This document shows, one piece after another, positions 5,252 to 10,973 of a stretch of DNA of 10,973 nucleotides; the first letter of the stretch is position 1; every line of letters begins with the position of its first letter. A program made the position numbers and the translations under genes. Where the stretch lies: the NCBI GenBank assembly GCA_029938595.1, contig JAOZUP010000098.1, forward strand, positions 1 to 10,973. The letters are read 5' to 3'. This DNA comes from Thermoanaerobaculales bacterium. Its GTDB lineage: Bacteria > Acidobacteriota > Thermoanaerobaculia > Thermoanaerobaculales > Sulfomarinibacteraceae. The notes beneath the pieces were generated by a model, which did no database searches, was not told where the DNA came from, and was given only the letters and a program-made list of their open reading frames with translations.

Positions 5252-6484
5252 GTGCGGGCTAAGCCGACCCCGCATCACACCGACATACCGACAGCAGAGT
5301 CATCGCACCTTGCTGAGGCGGTGGCCAAGGCACCGCCAGCCATACTCAGAAAACGGATCCCCAGGCCTCTTTTCATCACTGCGGTCGCAATCGGCATCGG
5401 GCTCCGGATCTGGGTTTCGACCCTCGGCTACAACTTCGACTTCGAGTCCTACGCGGTCGTGGCCTCGATCATCGACTCCGGCGGTAACGTGTACGCCGAG
5501 ACACACCGTTATAACTATGGACCGGTGTGGATGTACGCGGTTCATGCGGCGTCCCAATTTGCCAGTTTCTTCGATGATCCTATTGCCGCCTTCGGGTTCT
5601 ACTTCACCATCCTGTTGACCTTGGGAGACCTCGGTCTGTGTCTGTTACTCAAACGCCGAGGCGGCGACGGTGTCGCGCTGCTCTTCTTTCTCAACCCTAT
5701 TTCGATCATCATTACCGGTTACCACCGGCAGTTCGGCAATCTCGCGTTGTTGCTGGGCTTGGTGGCAGCGGATCTGTTCGATCGCGGCGAAACCGATCGG
5801 CTGGGCTGGCAAAAATGGCTTGGAATGGCGGTGCTCGCCCTGTCGTTAGCAACGAAACACCTGCTCTTCGCTTTCCCCTGGTGGCTGGCGGTGAAGCAAC
5901 GGCGCCCGTTTCACCGGTTTGTCGTACTGGTAGTGCCGGTGGCCCTGTTCATGGCGTCCTTCCTACCTTTTTGGCACGAGGGAAGCCAGGGGATCACGGA
6001 CCACGTATTTCTCTACCGGTCGTCCCAAAACGCCCCCTTGTGGAATGGGCTGGTCCCGCCAGTGATTTCGGCTGTTGTGCCAGCCACAGTCGGTTTGCTT
6101 CTGGCATTGACAGTCGCCGGGCTCGTCTTTCGCCGTACGTCAGCATTCGCATCGATGCTGCTGTATACCGCGGTGCTGTTGGTTTTTTCCCCAGCCATGG
6201 CCAACCAATACCTCGCGCTGGCGATGCCATTCGTGGTGTGGTTTCTCAACCCGTTCGGTATCGCATACACAGTGGCAGCCACCCTGCACCTCATGGCATC
6301 GTCCGACGGGCTCGCCCTAATCAGCGGAGTCAACGACAGGTGGCTGTACACATGGGGTTTCACGGTACTGGTGGGGATGCTCCTCCTGACCGTCGCGTGG
6401 ATCTTCTATCGAGATTCGATCATCGGCTCGTCCCGCCGCGTGGGTCGATGGCTCGGCCACGAGATCGGACGATTGTTTCGATGA
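5252..6484 (+). CDS. Polytopic GT-C type glycosyltransferase (GT87/DUF2029-like)
   Basis: A 410-residue membrane protein with roughly ten hydrophobic helices (for example residues 39-56, 113-133, 142-155, 162-174, 188-212, 222-240, 268-293, 299-312, 368-385). The first outside loop carries DFESY (63-67) followed by VYAETHRYNYGPVWMY, the acidic catalytic loop layout of GT-C enzymes that use a polyprenyl-phosphate sugar as donor. The NPISIIITGYHRQFGNLALLLGL and NQYLALAMPF segments resemble the GT87/DUF2029 and related mannosyltransferases. Sugar and acceptor are unknown; a cell-envelope glycan, lipid or protein is likely. The first start is a GTG, with a hairpin over its ribosome binding site; a GTG at codon 24 (5321) is an alternative that loses no helix. 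It is convergent with the HD-domain gene, with a hairpin repeat in between. A plain membrane protein of other function is possible. Confidence 0.65.
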   Translation: MRAKPTPHHTDIPTAESSHLAEAVAKAPPAILRKRIPRPLFITAVAIGIGLRIWVSTLGYNFDFESYAVVASIIDSGGNVYAETHRYNYGPVWMYAVHAASQFASFFDDPIAAFGFYFTILLTLGDLGLCLLLKRRGGDGVALLFFLNPISIIITGYHRQFGNLALLLGLVAADLFDRGETDRLGWQKWLGMAVLALSLATKHLLFAFPWWLAVKQRRPFHRFVVLVVPVALFMASFLPFWHEGSQGITDHVFLYRSSQNAPLWNGLVPPVISAVVPATVGLLLALTVAGLVFRRTSAFASMLLYTAVLLVFSPAMANQYLALAMPFVVWFLNPFGIAYTVAATLHLMASSDGLALISGVNDRWLYTWGFTVLVGMLLLTVAWIFYRDSIIGSSRRVGRWLGHEIGRLFR

Positions 6485-6486
6485 GG

Positions 6487-6584
6487 AGTATTGAGTCATG
6501 AGTTTTGAGTTACCCGCCACCCGCCCGGAGCGCCCATGGGTGGATGAGCAGGCACTCAAAACTCAAAACTAAGAACTCAAAACT
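6487..6584. repeat. Hairpin intergenic repeat element, copy 2
   Basis: Arms 6487-6511 and 6560-6584 are inverted repeats matching at 21 of 25 positions, made of GAGTT/AACTC units. The loop contains CGCCCATGGGTGGATGAGCA (6531-6550), which aligns with the loop core of copy 1. It fills the whole space between two convergent genes: its left arm starts two bases after the glycosyltransferase stop, and its right arm overlaps the TAG stop of the HD-domain gene (6583-6585). It could serve as a two-way terminator, although no long T-run is present. Confidence 0.7.
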
Positions 6585-7158
6585 ATTCGGATGGTGGGAG
6601 CTCGAGCTGGTCTGCGATCGTCGCCATCGCGTCGCGGACGAAGGCGATGTGCTCGTCGAGGTCGACGCCCAGCTCCTCGACGCCGTGGCGCACGTCGTCG
6701 CGGTTGACTCCGCGTGCGAAGGCCTTGTCCTTGAGTTTCTTCTTGACCGATTTGACCTTGACCTCGGCGATGGCCTTGTCCGGGCGTACCAGGGCACAAG
6801 CGGTGAGAAAGCCCGACAGCTCGTCGACCGCGAACAGGGTCTTCCGCACCACGGTGTCTCGCGGGACGCCCATGTAGTCGGCGTGGGAGGCGACGGTCTG
6901 GATCCAATCCTCGGGCCACCCGTGCTCGCGGAGAATCCCCGTCCCAACGTGCAGGTGGGTTTCCTCGGTGGGGTTCTGCTGGTAGTCGAAGTCGTGGATC
7001 AGCCCGATAGCTCCCCAGGCCCCTTCATCCTCTCCGAAATGCCGGGCGTAGGCGCGCATGGCGGCCTCGACGCCGAGGGCGTGCTTGATGAGGCTGGGGT
7101 TGTCGGTGAACTCGGTGAGCAGTGCCCACACATCGTCACGGGTCGGTGTCTCGCTCAT
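6583..7158 (-). CDS. HD-domain protein (HDIG-type predicted metal-dependent hydrolase)
   Basis: A 191-residue protein of a widespread, uncharacterised HD superfamily group. Likely metal ligands are His26 (IKHALGVE), His55-Asp56 (GLIHDFDY) and Asp111 (AVDELSG); His70 (HLHVG) and His91 (ASHADY) are also conserved-looking. The stretch KVKSVKKKLKDKAFARGV near 133-150 is basic and strongly recalls other members of the group. HD enzymes cleave phosphate esters, often of nucleotides, but no substrate is known for this one. It is probably cytosolic: there is no signal peptide or membrane segment. The ATG has GGAGG 5 bases upstream, with a TATACT box close behind. It is divergent from glnA and convergent with the glycosyltransferase. 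Its stop codon lies inside the hairpin element. Confidence 0.85.
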   Translation of the reverse strand: MSETPTRDDVWALLTEFTDNPSLIKHALGVEAAMRAYARHFGEDEGAWGAIGLIHDFDYQQNPTEETHLHVGTGILREHGWPEDWIQTVASHADYMGVPRDTVVRKTLFAVDELSGFLTACALVRPDKAIAEVKVKSVKKKLKDKAFARGVNRDDVRHGVEELGVDLDEHIAFVRDAMATIADQLELPPSE

Positions 7159-7175
7159 GGTTCCTCCAAGCGGGC

Positions 7176-7181
7176 AGTATA
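7176..7181 (-). promoter_or_regulatory. -10 box for the HD-domain gene
   Basis: The minus-strand sequence GCTATACTGC has a TATACT hexamer 17 bases before the ATG at 7158. Transcription would start near 7169 and leave a leader of about 11 bases containing the GGAGG. No convincing -35 is visible. Confidence 0.4.
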
Positions 7182-7198
7182 GCCCTCACCCCAGCGCC

Positions 7199-7269
7199 CG
7201 AGTCCGAGTCCGTTTCCGACTCGAGATACGATCTCACGAAACTGACCCATTGCACCAGAAACTCGAGTC
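7199..7269. promoter_or_regulatory. CGAGTC boxes between the HD gene and glnA
   Basis: CGAGTC occurs in tandem at 7199-7204 and 7205-7210, inverted at 7218-7223 (GACTCG), and again at 7264-7269. The outer pair forms an exact 8-bp inverted repeat, GACTCGAG (7218-7225) and CTCGAGTC (7262-7269), separated by 36 bases. The boxes sit between the two divergent promoters, just upstream of the glnA -35. They may be operator sites for a nitrogen-related or shared regulator. The binding protein is unknown, and the motif does not match the NtrC or GlnR/TnrA consensus sites. Confidence 0.4.
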
Positions 7270-7286
7270 AAATCACAGAATTTTCC

Positions 7287-7315
7287 TTGACTTCTCAAAG
7301 AATTCCGCCCAATAT
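7287..7315 (+). promoter_or_regulatory. Candidate sigma-70 type promoter of glnA
   Basis: TTGACT (7287-7292) is a good -35. Seventeen bases later CAATAT (7310-7315) is a weak -10. Transcription would begin near 7322, about 24 bases before the GTG start. The weak -10 suits a promoter that needs an activator, perhaps one using the CGAGTC boxes. Confidence 0.4.
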
Positions 7316-7345
7316 CTGCCGGACGACACGTCAGGAGGCTTCAAA

Positions 7346-8677
7346 GTGCCAACATCCGCCGCCGAGATCCTCGCGCAAACACAAGAGAAGAACGTCCATT
7401 TCCTGCGTCTCCAATTCACCGACATCGACGGCATCATCAAGAACGTCGAGATTCCCGAAAGCCAGTTCGAAAAGGCCCTCGACGGCCAGATCATGTTTGA
7501 CGGCTCCTCGATCGAGGGTTTCACCCGCATCGAAGAGTCGGACATGCTCCTGGTGCCGGATTTCGAGACCTTCCAGGTCTTTCCCTGGGAGAGCGGCCAG
7601 GGGAAGGTCGGACGCCTGATCTGCGATATCGCCAACCCCGACGGCAGCCCCTTCGCAGGCTGTCCACGCGGCGCGCTCAAACGGGTGGTGGCGAAGGCCG
7701 AGTCCATGGGCTACCAGCTGATGGCCGGGCCCGAGGCGGAATTTTTCCTCTTCCACCGCGACTCGAACGGTACAGCGATTCCCGCCACCCACGACACGGG
7801 GGGTTACTTCGATCTCAGTCCGCGCGATCTCGGCGAGGAGGCGCGGCGCGAAATCACCCTCGTGCTGGAGGCGATGGGGCTCGAGGTCGAGGCCGCCCAC
7901 CACGAGGTCGCCCCCGGACAGCACGAGATCGACTTCAAGTACGGCGAGGCCGTTGCCACCGCCGACGCCGTTGTTACCTTTCGCTTCGTCGTCAAGAAGG
8001 TAGCGTTGATGCACGGGCTCCACGCGACCTTCATGCCCAAGCCGCTAGCTGGAGTCAACGGCTCCGGCATGCACGTCCACCAATCGCTCTTCACCGCAGA
8101 TGGCGCTAATGCCTTCTTTGATTCCGAAGGGCTGTGGGAGATGTCTGATGTCGCGCGCTCCTACATCGGCGGTCTGCTCGACCACGCGCGTGCATTCGTC
8201 GCCCTGACCAATCCGCTGGTTAACTCTTACAAGCGGCTGGTGCCTGGCTACGAGGCGCCGGTCAACGTCGCGTGGTCGGAGAAAAACCGGTCGCCGATGA
8301 TCCGGGTGCCCGCCCGGCGCGGCGTCGGCACCCGTTGCGAGGTGAGGATCCCAGACCCATCGTGCAATCCATATCTCGCATTTGCGGCCATGCTCGCCTC
8401 GGGTCTCGACGGGATTGAGCGTCAGCTCGACTGCGGCGAGCCGGTCAACCGCAACATCTTCGAAATGAGCCAGCGCGAGAAAAAGCGCCTCAAGATCGTC
8501 CAACTTCCGGCAAGCCTCGATGAGGCGCTCGACTTCCTGGAGAAGGACAAGCTGCTCCGTGAGGCTCTCGGCGACCACATCTTCGACCACTTCATCTTCA
8601 ACAAGCGCACCGAGTGGTCGGATTACATCAAGGAGATCCACGACTGGGAGCTCGAGCGTTACCTCGACAGATACTGA
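7346..8677 (+). CDS. glnA: Glutamine synthetase, type I (alpha-like)
   Basis: A 443-residue enzyme that joins ammonia to glutamate with ATP, the main step of nitrogen assimilation; the family forms cytosolic dodecamers. Seen are MFDGSSIEGFTRIEESDM (50-67), the metal/glutamate-site GPEAEFFLF, the HHEVAPGQHEIDFKYG segment, NGSGMHVHQS, and NPYLAFAAMLASG near the C-terminus. Length (443), the missing GSI-beta insertion and no obvious adenylylation-site Tyr motif place it with the alpha type of Bacillus. Arg61 lines up with the feedback-inhibition Arg62 of B. subtilis. The GTG at 7346 is chosen because AGGAGG (7333-7338) stands 7 bases before it; the open frame upstream runs into the HD gene on the other strand and has no family similarity. 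It is divergent from the HD gene, and no strong terminator follows it. Confidence 0.96.
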   Translation: MPTSAAEILAQTQEKNVHFLRLQFTDIDGIIKNVEIPESQFEKALDGQIMFDGSSIEGFTRIEESDMLLVPDFETFQVFPWESGQGKVGRLICDIANPDGSPFAGCPRGALKRVVAKAESMGYQLMAGPEAEFFLFHRDSNGTAIPATHDTGGYFDLSPRDLGEEARREITLVLEAMGLEVEAAHHEVAPGQHEIDFKYGEAVATADAVVTFRFVVKKVALMHGLHATFMPKPLAGVNGSGMHVHQSLFTADGANAFFDSEGLWEMSDVARSYIGGLLDHARAFVALTNPLVNSYKRLVPGYEAPVNVAWSEKNRSPMIRVPARRGVGTRCEVRIPDPSCNPYLAFAAMLASGLDGIERQLDCGEPVNRNIFEMSQREKKRLKIVQLPASLDEALDFLEKDKLLREALGDHIFDHFIFNKRTEWSDYIKEIHDWELERYLDRY

Positions 8678-8730
8678 CTCTTGTGTTCTGCAGGCTCCGG
8701 TTGAAACTACGGAGATGCGTAGATAGATCC

Positions 8731-8774
8731 ACGCAATTGCGTTGTAGGGCCCACAGCGTTACAGAAGAGTAACG
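8731..8774. promoter_or_regulatory. Two palindromes upstream of the sigma-54 promoter
   Basis: ACGCAATTGCGT (8731-8742) is a perfect 12-bp palindrome. CGTTAC-N6-GTAACG (8757-8774) is a perfect interrupted one. They lie about 123-166 bases upstream of the predicted transcription start near 8897, in the range used by sigma-54 activator proteins. The two do not share an obvious common motif apart from GCGT. Confidence 0.4.
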
Positions 8775-8870
8775 TTCTCCGGCTGGCGTCGAACCCGTGG
8801 CACCACCCCAATCAGCGACCGAATTCGCTATGAATCAAACAGTTGCGCCGACTTCGGCCGCTCCGCGCCG

Positions 8871-8886
8871 TGGCACGCATTTTGCT
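8871..8886 (+). promoter_or_regulatory. Perfect sigma-54 (-24/-12) promoter
   Basis: TGGCACGCATTTTGCT matches TGGCAC-N5-TTGC[A/T] at every fixed position with GG-N10-GC spacing. Transcription would begin near 8897 and run toward the kinase fusion gene, leaving a leader of about 254 bases that includes the tRNA-like segment. The target may therefore be the kinase-transporter pair or a non-coding RNA. Confidence 0.7.
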
Positions 8887-8987
8887 CTGTTTTTGGTCGG
8901 CCCCGGTGCCGTGGATGAGGTCACCTTCTGCTGAGGTCCGCCATCCTCCGACACGAGGCAAGATTGCATTTTCTTAGTGAATCCGGC

Positions 8988-9038
8988 GCCCCGGTGGCGA
9001 AATGGTCTCGCGTCCGCAACGCGAGGCGGGTTTCGGCC
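8988..9038 (+). pseudogene. tRNA-Leu-like remnant lacking the anticodon arm
   Basis: GCCCCGGTGGCGAAATGGT (8988-9006) reads like positions 1-20 of a bacterial tRNA-Leu: a 7-base acceptor strand, TG, and a D stem GCG closed by CGC at 9009-9011 with GG in the loop. Next comes a 7-bp hairpin with loop CCGCA (9007-9025), which overlaps the D-stem closure and looks like a long variable arm. GGCGGGTTTCGG (9025-9036) is then similar to the start of a T arm. No anticodon arm and no matching CCGGGGC acceptor strand follow, so it cannot be a working tRNA. Chance resemblance in GC-rich DNA is possible. Confidence 0.3.
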
Positions 9039-9092
9039 ACTGAACGATGCCTGCCGGAACGGATCTCGACCATTCGTGCTGCCGTCTGCGCG

Positions 9093-9125
9093 TACACTGG
9101 TTCAACCACCGGTCTTCCACTGGTG
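9093..9125 (+). promoter_or_regulatory. Possible -10 box and leader hairpin before the kinase fusion gene
   Basis: TACACT (9093-9098) resembles a -10 element; no good -35 is seen. A 7-bp hairpin follows (9107-9113 with 9119-9125, one G-T pair, loop CTTCC) and ends 25 bases before the ATG. The hairpin would be in the leader of transcripts from this box or from the upstream -24/-12 promoter. Confidence 0.3.
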
Positions 9126-9150
9126 AGCTAGGAACGGGGGTACGAGATCC

Positions 9151-10578
9151 ATGCCCATCATCACGATATCTCGGAGGTCCTGCAGCGGCGGCGCACAGTT
9201 GGCCGAAGAGTTACACCAACGCCTTGGCTGGAAGATCCTCAGCCAGGAAGATGTGTCGTCGGCGGCCGCCAAGGCCTACCGGATGACCGAGCAGGAGCTT
9301 TTCCGGGGGCTGTACCTGCCAGCCAACTTTTACGAACGCTTCACCCATCGCAAGACCCGCTATCTCCTTGCCACCCAGGCGGCGGTTACCGAACTGTTCG
9401 CCGACGGCAACGGCATTTACCACGGACTTGCCGGCCAGTTCCTTTTCGCCGACCTTTGCAACGGGTTCAAGGTGCGAATCGTCGCCCCAATGGAGTACCG
9501 GATCGAAACCGCGATGCAGCGATTCGGTTTGAAGAGGGCCGAGGCGAAACGGCACCTCCGCGACGCCGACGAGTACCGTTCGCGATGGAGTCGGCAGATC
9601 TTCCACGCCGACATCACCGATGCCGATCTCTATGACCTGGTGATCAATCTCGAACATGTGGGCGTCGACAAGGCCACCACGATGATTGTCGACATCATGA
9701 AGGGTGACGATTACCAGCCTACCCCTCAGTGTGTCCAGGATTACCGGGACTTCGCCCTCGAAAGGCGGATCAAGGCAGAGCTCTTTTTCAACTCGCCGTA
9801 CACTCCGGACATCACCCGCGTCGAGGTTCGCAACTCCGAGGTCTTCCTCTCGGGTGACAAAGCGTTCTCGGCGGCCGAGAACGGTCTGGTCGAATTCGTC
9901 GGCACGATCCGGGGGGTCGAGAAGATCACGACGGATCACGGCACGATCGGGGCGATGGATATTCGGCTCGATCCCGACTTCGCCCTGTCGTCGCGGGACA
10001 CCACGGCTCGCGACGTGATGCTGCCGCCGGAGAGGTACCCGAACTGCCGATTGAGCTGTACGATCCGCGAGGCGATAGTGGCCCTGAGTGCGTCGGCCGT
10101 CAAGCTCCAGGACGGCTACATCATGCTGCCGCGCTACGTGCTGGTTCTGGATAACGACGACCGTTTGGTGGGCGTGGTCAGCCGGCGCGAGCTCCTCAAG
10201 GGGCTGATCCCCCACCTTCGGGACGATAGGGAGACCGAAGCCCACATCAAAGAGCTGGTTCCCTTCGGTGGCAGCATGCCGTTAGACCTCACGATCCGCT
10301 GGACCTCGTTGTTCTCGCATTTGGCGATCGAGGCCTCGACCACGCCGATCCGATCGGTCATGGTGCCGATCAAGGGCACCGTCCAGGTCGACGACTCGCT
10401 GTCGACGGTGATCTCGACGATGCTCCATCACGGGGTCGACCTGGTGGCGGTCCTTGACGGCGAAAAGGTGGCGGGCGTGGTCCTGATGACCAACATCTTC
10501 GACATCGTCGCGCAGTTCATCATGGAGTACGGACAGGCCCCCGGGTCGGACGGTGGCATGGACGACGATGATGGTTGA
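9151..10578 (+). CDS. Cytidylate-kinase-like / BON / tandem-CBS fusion protein
   Basis: A 475-residue protein with three parts. Residues 1-about 200 resemble the cytidylate-kinase-like family (PF13189): the start ITISRRSCSGGAQLAEEL stands for the usual ISRExGSGG nucleotide loop, and DADLYDLVINLEHVGVDKA is the typical end of that domain. Residues about 201-262 look like a BON domain (VEVRNSEVFLSGDK, then TIRGVEKI). Residues about 286-355 and 400-458 form two CBS modules (YVLVLDNDDRLVGVVSRREL; VDLVAVLDGEKVAGVVLMTN), which usually bind adenine nucleotides and control a partner. The C-terminus is acidic (GGMDDDDG). No signal peptide or membrane segment is seen, so it is probably cytosolic. Upstream of the ATG is only a weak GAG/GGGG ribosome site. 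The stop overlaps the start of a DASS transporter, so the likely role is nucleotide- or energy-dependent control of that transporter. Kinase activity is unproven. Confidence 0.75.
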   Translation: MPIITISRRSCSGGAQLAEELHQRLGWKILSQEDVSSAAAKAYRMTEQELFRGLYLPANFYERFTHRKTRYLLATQAAVTELFADGNGIYHGLAGQFLFADLCNGFKVRIVAPMEYRIETAMQRFGLKRAEAKRHLRDADEYRSRWSRQIFHADITDADLYDLVINLEHVGVDKATTMIVDIMKGDDYQPTPQCVQDYRDFALERRIKAELFFNSPYTPDITRVEVRNSEVFLSGDKAFSAAENGLVEFVGTIRGVEKITTDHGTIGAMDIRLDPDFALSSRDTTARDVMLPPERYPNCRLSCTIREAIVALSASAVKLQDGYIMLPRYVLVLDNDDRLVGVVSRRELLKGLIPHLRDDRETEAHIKELVPFGGSMPLDLTIRWTSLFSHLAIEASTTPIRSVMVPIKGTVQVDDSLSTVISTMLHHGVDLVAVLDGEKVAGVVLMTNIFDIVAQFIMEYGQAPGSDGGMDDDDG

Positions 10579-10973
10579 ATCCGTCGCTGCATCCGGCAAT
10601 GATTCGAAATCTCGTCGACGCTGGACGATTCGATTTCGGAGAAAACCCGAAACCCCCGTTGACTGGAAGCGCCTGTTCTTCCTCCTTCTTGGAATCTCAC
10701 TTTTCTTTGCCGTGTATCTGTCGCCGCCGTGGCCCGCTGCCATAGATCCCATGGGGGCGACCTTTGAGCTCAGCCAGCAGGGCAAGGCAGCGCTCGGGCT
10801 ATTTCTCTTAGCCGCCGTGTGGTGGGTCTTCGAGGTGATTCCGATCGGCGTCACCAGCATCACGATCGCCGTCGTCCAGGTATTGTTCCTGATCCGCCCG
10901 GACATCGTGCTGGTTGGCGGTCACGCCCCGGTCGGGGGCGCCGAGCTGGCCTTCAAGGAGTTCATGCACCCAT
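10568..10973 (+). CDS. DASS/SLC13 family anion transporter (5' part)
   Basis: The first 135 or so codons of a membrane transporter, cut by the window edge. A basic cytosolic tail of about 35 residues (SKSRRRWTIRFRRKPETP) precedes a first helix (KRLFFLLLGISLFFAVYL) with the PPWPAAIDPMG link, then GKAALGLFLLAAVWWVFEVIPIGVTSITIAVVQ, of which WWVFEVIPIGVTS is the hallmark of sodium-coupled divalent anion symporters (dicarboxylate, sulfate or similar). Substrate cannot be judged from this part. Two adjacent ATGs (10568 and 10571) can serve as start; both overlap the kinase-fusion gene (8-11 bases), pointing to coupled translation. A clear ribosome binding site is missing, consistent with re-initiation after the upstream stop. 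Confidence 0.8.
   Translation, partial: MMVESVAASGNDSKSRRRWTIRFRRKPETPVDWKRLFFLLLGISLFFAVYLSPPWPAAIDPMGATFELSQQGKAALGLFLLAAVWWVFEVIPIGVTSITIAVVQVLFLIRPDIVLVGGHAPVGGAELAFKEFMHP

Larger units (their letters stand above)
8678..9150. other. Long intergenic region between glnA and the kinase fusion gene
   Basis: No convincing protein gene lies in these 473 bp. They hold a weak 5-bp hairpin after glnA (8695-8714, no T-run), two palindromes (8731-8742 and 8757-8774), a -24/-12 promoter (8871-8886), a tRNA-Leu-like segment (8988-9038), and a -10-like box with a leader hairpin (9093-9125). A 20-codon frame at 8915-8977 lacks a ribosome binding site. This makes it mainly a control region for the downstream genes, possibly with a small RNA. 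Confidence 0.6.

Noticed and set aside
3753..6584. Direct reading of the two GAGTT-rich elements as a CRISPR array or transposon ends
   Set aside because: There are only two hairpins 2.7 kb apart with housekeeping genes in between, no regular spacers, no target-site duplication seen and no transposase gene.
7058..7345. N-terminal extension of the glutamine synthetase frame
   Set aside because: It overlaps the HD-domain gene and its promoter, has no family similarity, and an ideal ribosome site precedes the GTG at 7346.
8695..8714. Terminator after glnA
   Set aside because: The stem is only 5 bp with a 10-base loop and there is no T-run, so it does not qualify as an intrinsic terminator.
8915..8977. 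20-codon small ORF in the glnA-kinase gap
   Set aside because: It has no ribosome binding site and no hydrophobic or toxin-like pattern; an open frame of this length is expected by chance.
8921..9109. 62-codon minus-strand open frame in the glnA-kinase gap
   Set aside because: There is no ribosome site or recognisable protein pattern, and it runs through the tRNA-like segment.
9211..10245. Long open frame (344 codons) on the minus strand
   Set aside because: It lies fully opposite the kinase-BON-CBS gene, shows no domain pattern, and is explained by the GC-rich third codon positions of the real gene.

Overview
The window is a GC-rich bacterial chromosome segment carrying ordinary housekeeping genes and no phage, transposase, CRISPR or antibiotic-resistance genes. 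The mix of genes fits a Gram-negative, type IV pilus-bearing, menaquinone-using bacterium, possibly Acidobacteriota: a FimT/GspH pseudopilin and a ComEA-like protein, a UbiX plus MqnP-like UbiA pair, an alpha-type glutamine synthetase, and -24/-12 (sigma-54) promoter sequences. That phylum is inferred from gene content only; no rRNA or complete tRNA is present.

Left part (1-1540): two minus-strand genes, a small secreted helix-hairpin-helix (ComEA-like) protein and, downstream of it, a pseudopilin. A strong intrinsic terminator sits between them, almost touching the pseudopilin ribosome binding site. A -24/-12 promoter with an upstream palindrome precedes the ComEA-like gene. A divergent extended -10 promoter drives the next block.

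Centre (1542-6484): a plus-strand run of ubiX, an overlapping ubiA/mqnP-type prenyltransferase, a deoxynucleoside kinase, serS and a multi-membrane GT-C type glycosyltransferase. UbiX makes prenylated FMN for a UbiD-type decarboxylase (not in the window), and the UbiA-type enzyme prenylates the aromatic ring, so the pair points to quinone synthesis, probably the futalosine route. Two hairpin elements with GAGTT/AACTC-rich arms and a related loop core lie directly after stop codons at 3744 and 6484, and look like members of one dispersed intergenic repeat family.

Right part (6583-10973): a minus-strand HD-domain protein diverges from glnA, with repeated CGAGTC boxes between them. After glnA comes a 473-bp non-coding stretch with two palindromes, a perfect -24/-12 promoter and a segment resembling a tRNA-Leu that has lost its anticodon arm. 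It leads to an unusual fusion protein (cytidylate-kinase-like, BON and two CBS domains) whose end overlaps the start of a DASS/SLC13 anion transporter cut by the window edge. The overlap suggests that the fusion protein and the transporter work together.

The most promising points are the kinase-BON-CBS/transporter pair, the two -24/-12 promoters, the paired hairpin elements, the terminator placed in the pseudopilin leader and the tRNA-like remnant. I did not find clear evidence for a whole new defence or mobile system.
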